A DNA stretch of 6,973 nt from Prevotellaceae bacterium (GTDB lineage Bacteria > Bacteroidota > Bacteroidia > Bacteroidales > Paludibacteraceae). The DNA lies in the NCBI GenBank assembly GCA_031255055.1, contig JAIRTG010000011.1:1-6973 (forward strand), written 5' to 3'. The notes below the pieces were generated by a model. That model was not told the DNA's origin. It did no database searches and was given only the letters and a program-made list of their open reading frames with translations. A program made the translations under genes and the position numbers. This document shows, one piece after another, positions 5,753-6,973 of the stretch (position 1 is the first letter of the stretch; each line of letters opens with the position of its first letter).

Positions 5753-6703
5753 ATGAAAGCGCTCATCTGTCCGCTGAACTGGGGATTGGGACATGCCTCG
5801 CGCTGTATTCCGATTATAAAAAGGCTGAAACAAGAAGGATGGAAAGTGGTCGTCATGGCCGACGGACATCCTTTGCAGCTGCTTCAACAGGAATTTCAAG
5901 GTATCGCAACGATCGAATATCCGTCCTACTCGATCTACTATTCCGCATCCGATGCTCAATTGGGGACAATGCTGCGCCAGTCGCCCAAAATAATCAGACA
6001 CATCGTCCGTGAACACCGGTATCTGAAAAAACTACAAAGGCAGGAAAACTTCGACCTAATCATATCCGACAACCGTTTTGGTCTGTGGCATAAACGTACA
6101 AAATCGGTCTATATCACCCATCAGCTAATGATAAAAATGCCCAAAAGATTTCGTTTCATAGAGCCGATTGTTTGGCTTGTCCACCGATTTTTCATCAACA
6201 GATATGACGAATGTTGGATTCCCGACGTAGCGGGCAGCGACAATCTTTCGGGAGATTTATCGCATCGGTATCCGTTGCCCAATCGCGCAAAATTCATCGG
6301 AGCGCTGTCCCGGTTCGACGTGCCGGAAGACAAGAAGACTTGTCGGCAATATGACATCGCAATCGTCCTATCAGGCCCCGAACCGCAACGAAGCATGTTT
6401 GAACGGAAAATGATTGAAATGTACAAAAACAGCCCGAAAAAGACAATCCTTCTACAGGGACTTCCCCAAAAAGAAATACAACAGTCTATCGTCGGAAACA
6501 TAAGTGTTTACAGTCATTTGGAAACGGGCGAAATGAGCGCAATCCTGACAGGCGTCGAAAAAATCATTTGTCGTTCGGGATACTCTTCCATCATGGATCT
6601 GGCAACATTGAACTGCCTCCACAAAGCCGAATTTCACCCTACACCCGGACAAACCGAACAGGAATATCTGGCTACATTTCACAATAAATTTTTTATATTT
6701 TAA
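5753..6703 (+). CDS. MurG-like GT-B family glycosyltransferase
   Basis: With the start at 5753 this is a 316-residue protein with no membrane segment. The N-terminal motif ALICPLNWGLGHASRCIPII has the glycine-rich GLGHASR loop typical of MurG-like GT-B enzymes. The C-terminal half has CRSGYSSIMDLATL and PTPGQTEQEYLA, which correspond to the nucleotide-sugar-binding end of the family. It should transfer a sugar from a nucleotide donor in the cytoplasm; donor and acceptor cannot be told. ATG codons at 5690 and 5720 are in frame, but the family similarity begins at MKALICPLN, so 5753 is preferred. It follows the deformylase by 96 nt with no terminator between, so co-transcription is plausible. 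Only nine residues follow EYLA before the stop, shorter than I expect for the family, and a GC-rich repeat begins 13 nt later, so the tail may be truncated. Confidence 0.82.
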   Translation: MKALICPLNWGLGHASRCIPIIKRLKQEGWKVVVMADGHPLQLLQQEFQGIATIEYPSYSIYYSASDAQLGTMLRQSPKIIRHIVREHRYLKKLQRQENFDLIISDNRFGLWHKRTKSVYITHQLMIKMPKRFRFIEPIVWLVHRFFINRYDECWIPDVAGSDNLSGDLSHRYPLPNRAKFIGALSRFDVPEDKKTCRQYDIAIVLSGPEPQRSMFERKMIEMYKNSPKKTILLQGLPQKEIQQSIVGNISVYSHLETGEMSAILTGVEKIICRSGYSSIMDLATLNCLHKAEFHPTPGQTEQEYLATFHNKFFIF

Positions 6704-6715
6704 GAGAAAGAGAAT

Positions 6716-6795
6716 GAGGGGGGGGAAGTCTCCCCCTCGCTTCAGCCCGCCGTTGGCGGTCTTCCGCTACCCCCTCTGCGGGGCGCTGCCCCGCA
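6716..6795. repeat. GC-rich block of three hairpins, probable dispersed intergenic repeat
   Basis: This block is far richer in G+C than its surroundings. It holds three successive inverted repeats. The first is GGGGGA (6721-6726) with TCCCCC (6731-6736), extendable outward. The second is CCGCC (6747-6751) with GGCGG (6755-6759) around a 3-nt loop. The third is TGCGGGGC (6777-6784) with GCCCCGCA (6788-6795) around GCT. No T tract follows the third stem, so it is not a classic terminator, though it could slow or end transcription from the upstream gene. Composition and structure suggest a REP-like element; membership of a repeat family cannot be shown from one copy. Confidence 0.6.
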
Positions 6796-6820
6796 ACGCC
6801 CCGTAAGACAGCGTTTATAG

Positions 6821-6855
6821 TGATTAGTGATTAGTGATTAGTGATTAGTGTTTAG
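6821..6855. repeat. heptanucleotide tandem repeat (TGATTAG)
   Basis: Four perfect copies of TGATTAG (6821-6848) are followed by one variant TGTTTAG (6849-6855). The preceding TTTATAG (6814-6820) may be a decayed copy. The array sits just right of the GC-rich hairpin block in non-coding DNA. The unit is not a multiple of three and stop codons occur in several frames, so it is not coding. Heptamer arrays of this kind arise and vary by replication slippage. Confidence 0.9.
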
Positions 6856-6862
6856 TAAGCCT

Positions 6863-6955
6863 TCAGTCAAGGCCGTATTTCCGGATGGGAATCCAAGTCT
6901 GATCTTTGGGGTCAAAAACGGCAGTTATGTTTTCACTAAGCGAAACGAATACATA
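6863..6955 (-). pseudogene. possible C-terminal remnant of an unidentified protein
   Basis: On the minus strand a 30-codon stretch from 6955 to a TGA at 6865-6863 reads like the end of a real protein, finishing FDPKDQTWIPIRKYGLD. It has no start codon and is preceded in frame by a TAG (6958-6956) and a TGA (6970-6968). It is therefore either a decayed gene end or chance. I do not recognise the family. The opposite strand is also partly open here, which lowers confidence. Confidence 0.25.
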
Positions 6956-6973
6956 CTATTTATGTACTCAAGG

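Noticed and set aside
6714..6806. 30-codon plus-strand frame through the GC-rich hairpin block
   Set aside because: The frame is open only because GC-rich sequence has few stop codons. It is dominated by the inverted repeats and has no family resemblance.
6821..6855. CRISPR array
   Set aside because: The unit is seven bases with no spacers between copies, so this is a simple tandem repeat.

Overview
The window looks like chromosomal DNA from a member of the Bacteroidota, most likely Bacteroidales. The grounds are protein style (FjTAL-like ammonia lyase, flexirubin/aryl-polyene-type ketosynthase plus ACP, lipoprotein-type peptide deformylase) and promoters that fit the Bacteroidota consensus (TTTG, about 19 nt, TAnnTTTG), clearest upstream of rpsF. 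Coding density is normal and base composition is moderate, except for a very GC-rich hairpin patch near the right end. The genus cannot be fixed from the sequence alone.

Layout, left to right. Positions 1-2987 (minus strand) hold the entry to a specialised-metabolite locus. Reading in the direction of transcription there is a complete aromatic amino acid ammonia lyase (1458-2987), then a FabB-like ketosynthase (93-1316), then the first 23 codons of an acyl carrier protein (1-71) that runs off the left edge. An ammonia lyase that can make an aryl-acrylate primer, followed by a ketosynthase and an ACP, is the typical logic of flexirubin and aryl polyene clusters. More cluster genes should lie beyond the left edge.

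Positions 3069-4171 (minus) are the ribosomal protein operon rpsF-rpsR-rplI. It has a textbook Bacteroidota promoter upstream and a strong hairpin/T-tract terminator (about 3015-3042) in the 81-nt gap before the ammonia lyase. No clear separate promoter is visible for the lyase, so it may depend partly on readthrough.

Positions 4281-4790 (minus) encode an Ada-C-like O6-alkylguanine-DNA alkyltransferase. It is divergent from a plus-strand pair: a peptide deformylase carrying a lipoprotein signal and an acidic tail (4973-5656), then a MurG-like GT-B glycosyltransferase (about 5753-6703).

Positions 6704-6973 contain no convincing complete gene. They hold a run of GC-rich hairpins (6716-6795), a heptanucleotide tandem repeat (6821-6855) and a short minus-strand coding remnant (6863-6955). 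This looks like an intergenic repeat zone.

The most unusual items are the exported-looking deformylase, the biosynthetic locus placed directly behind a ribosomal protein operon, and the repeat block at the right end. I did not find a clearly new multi-gene system in the window.
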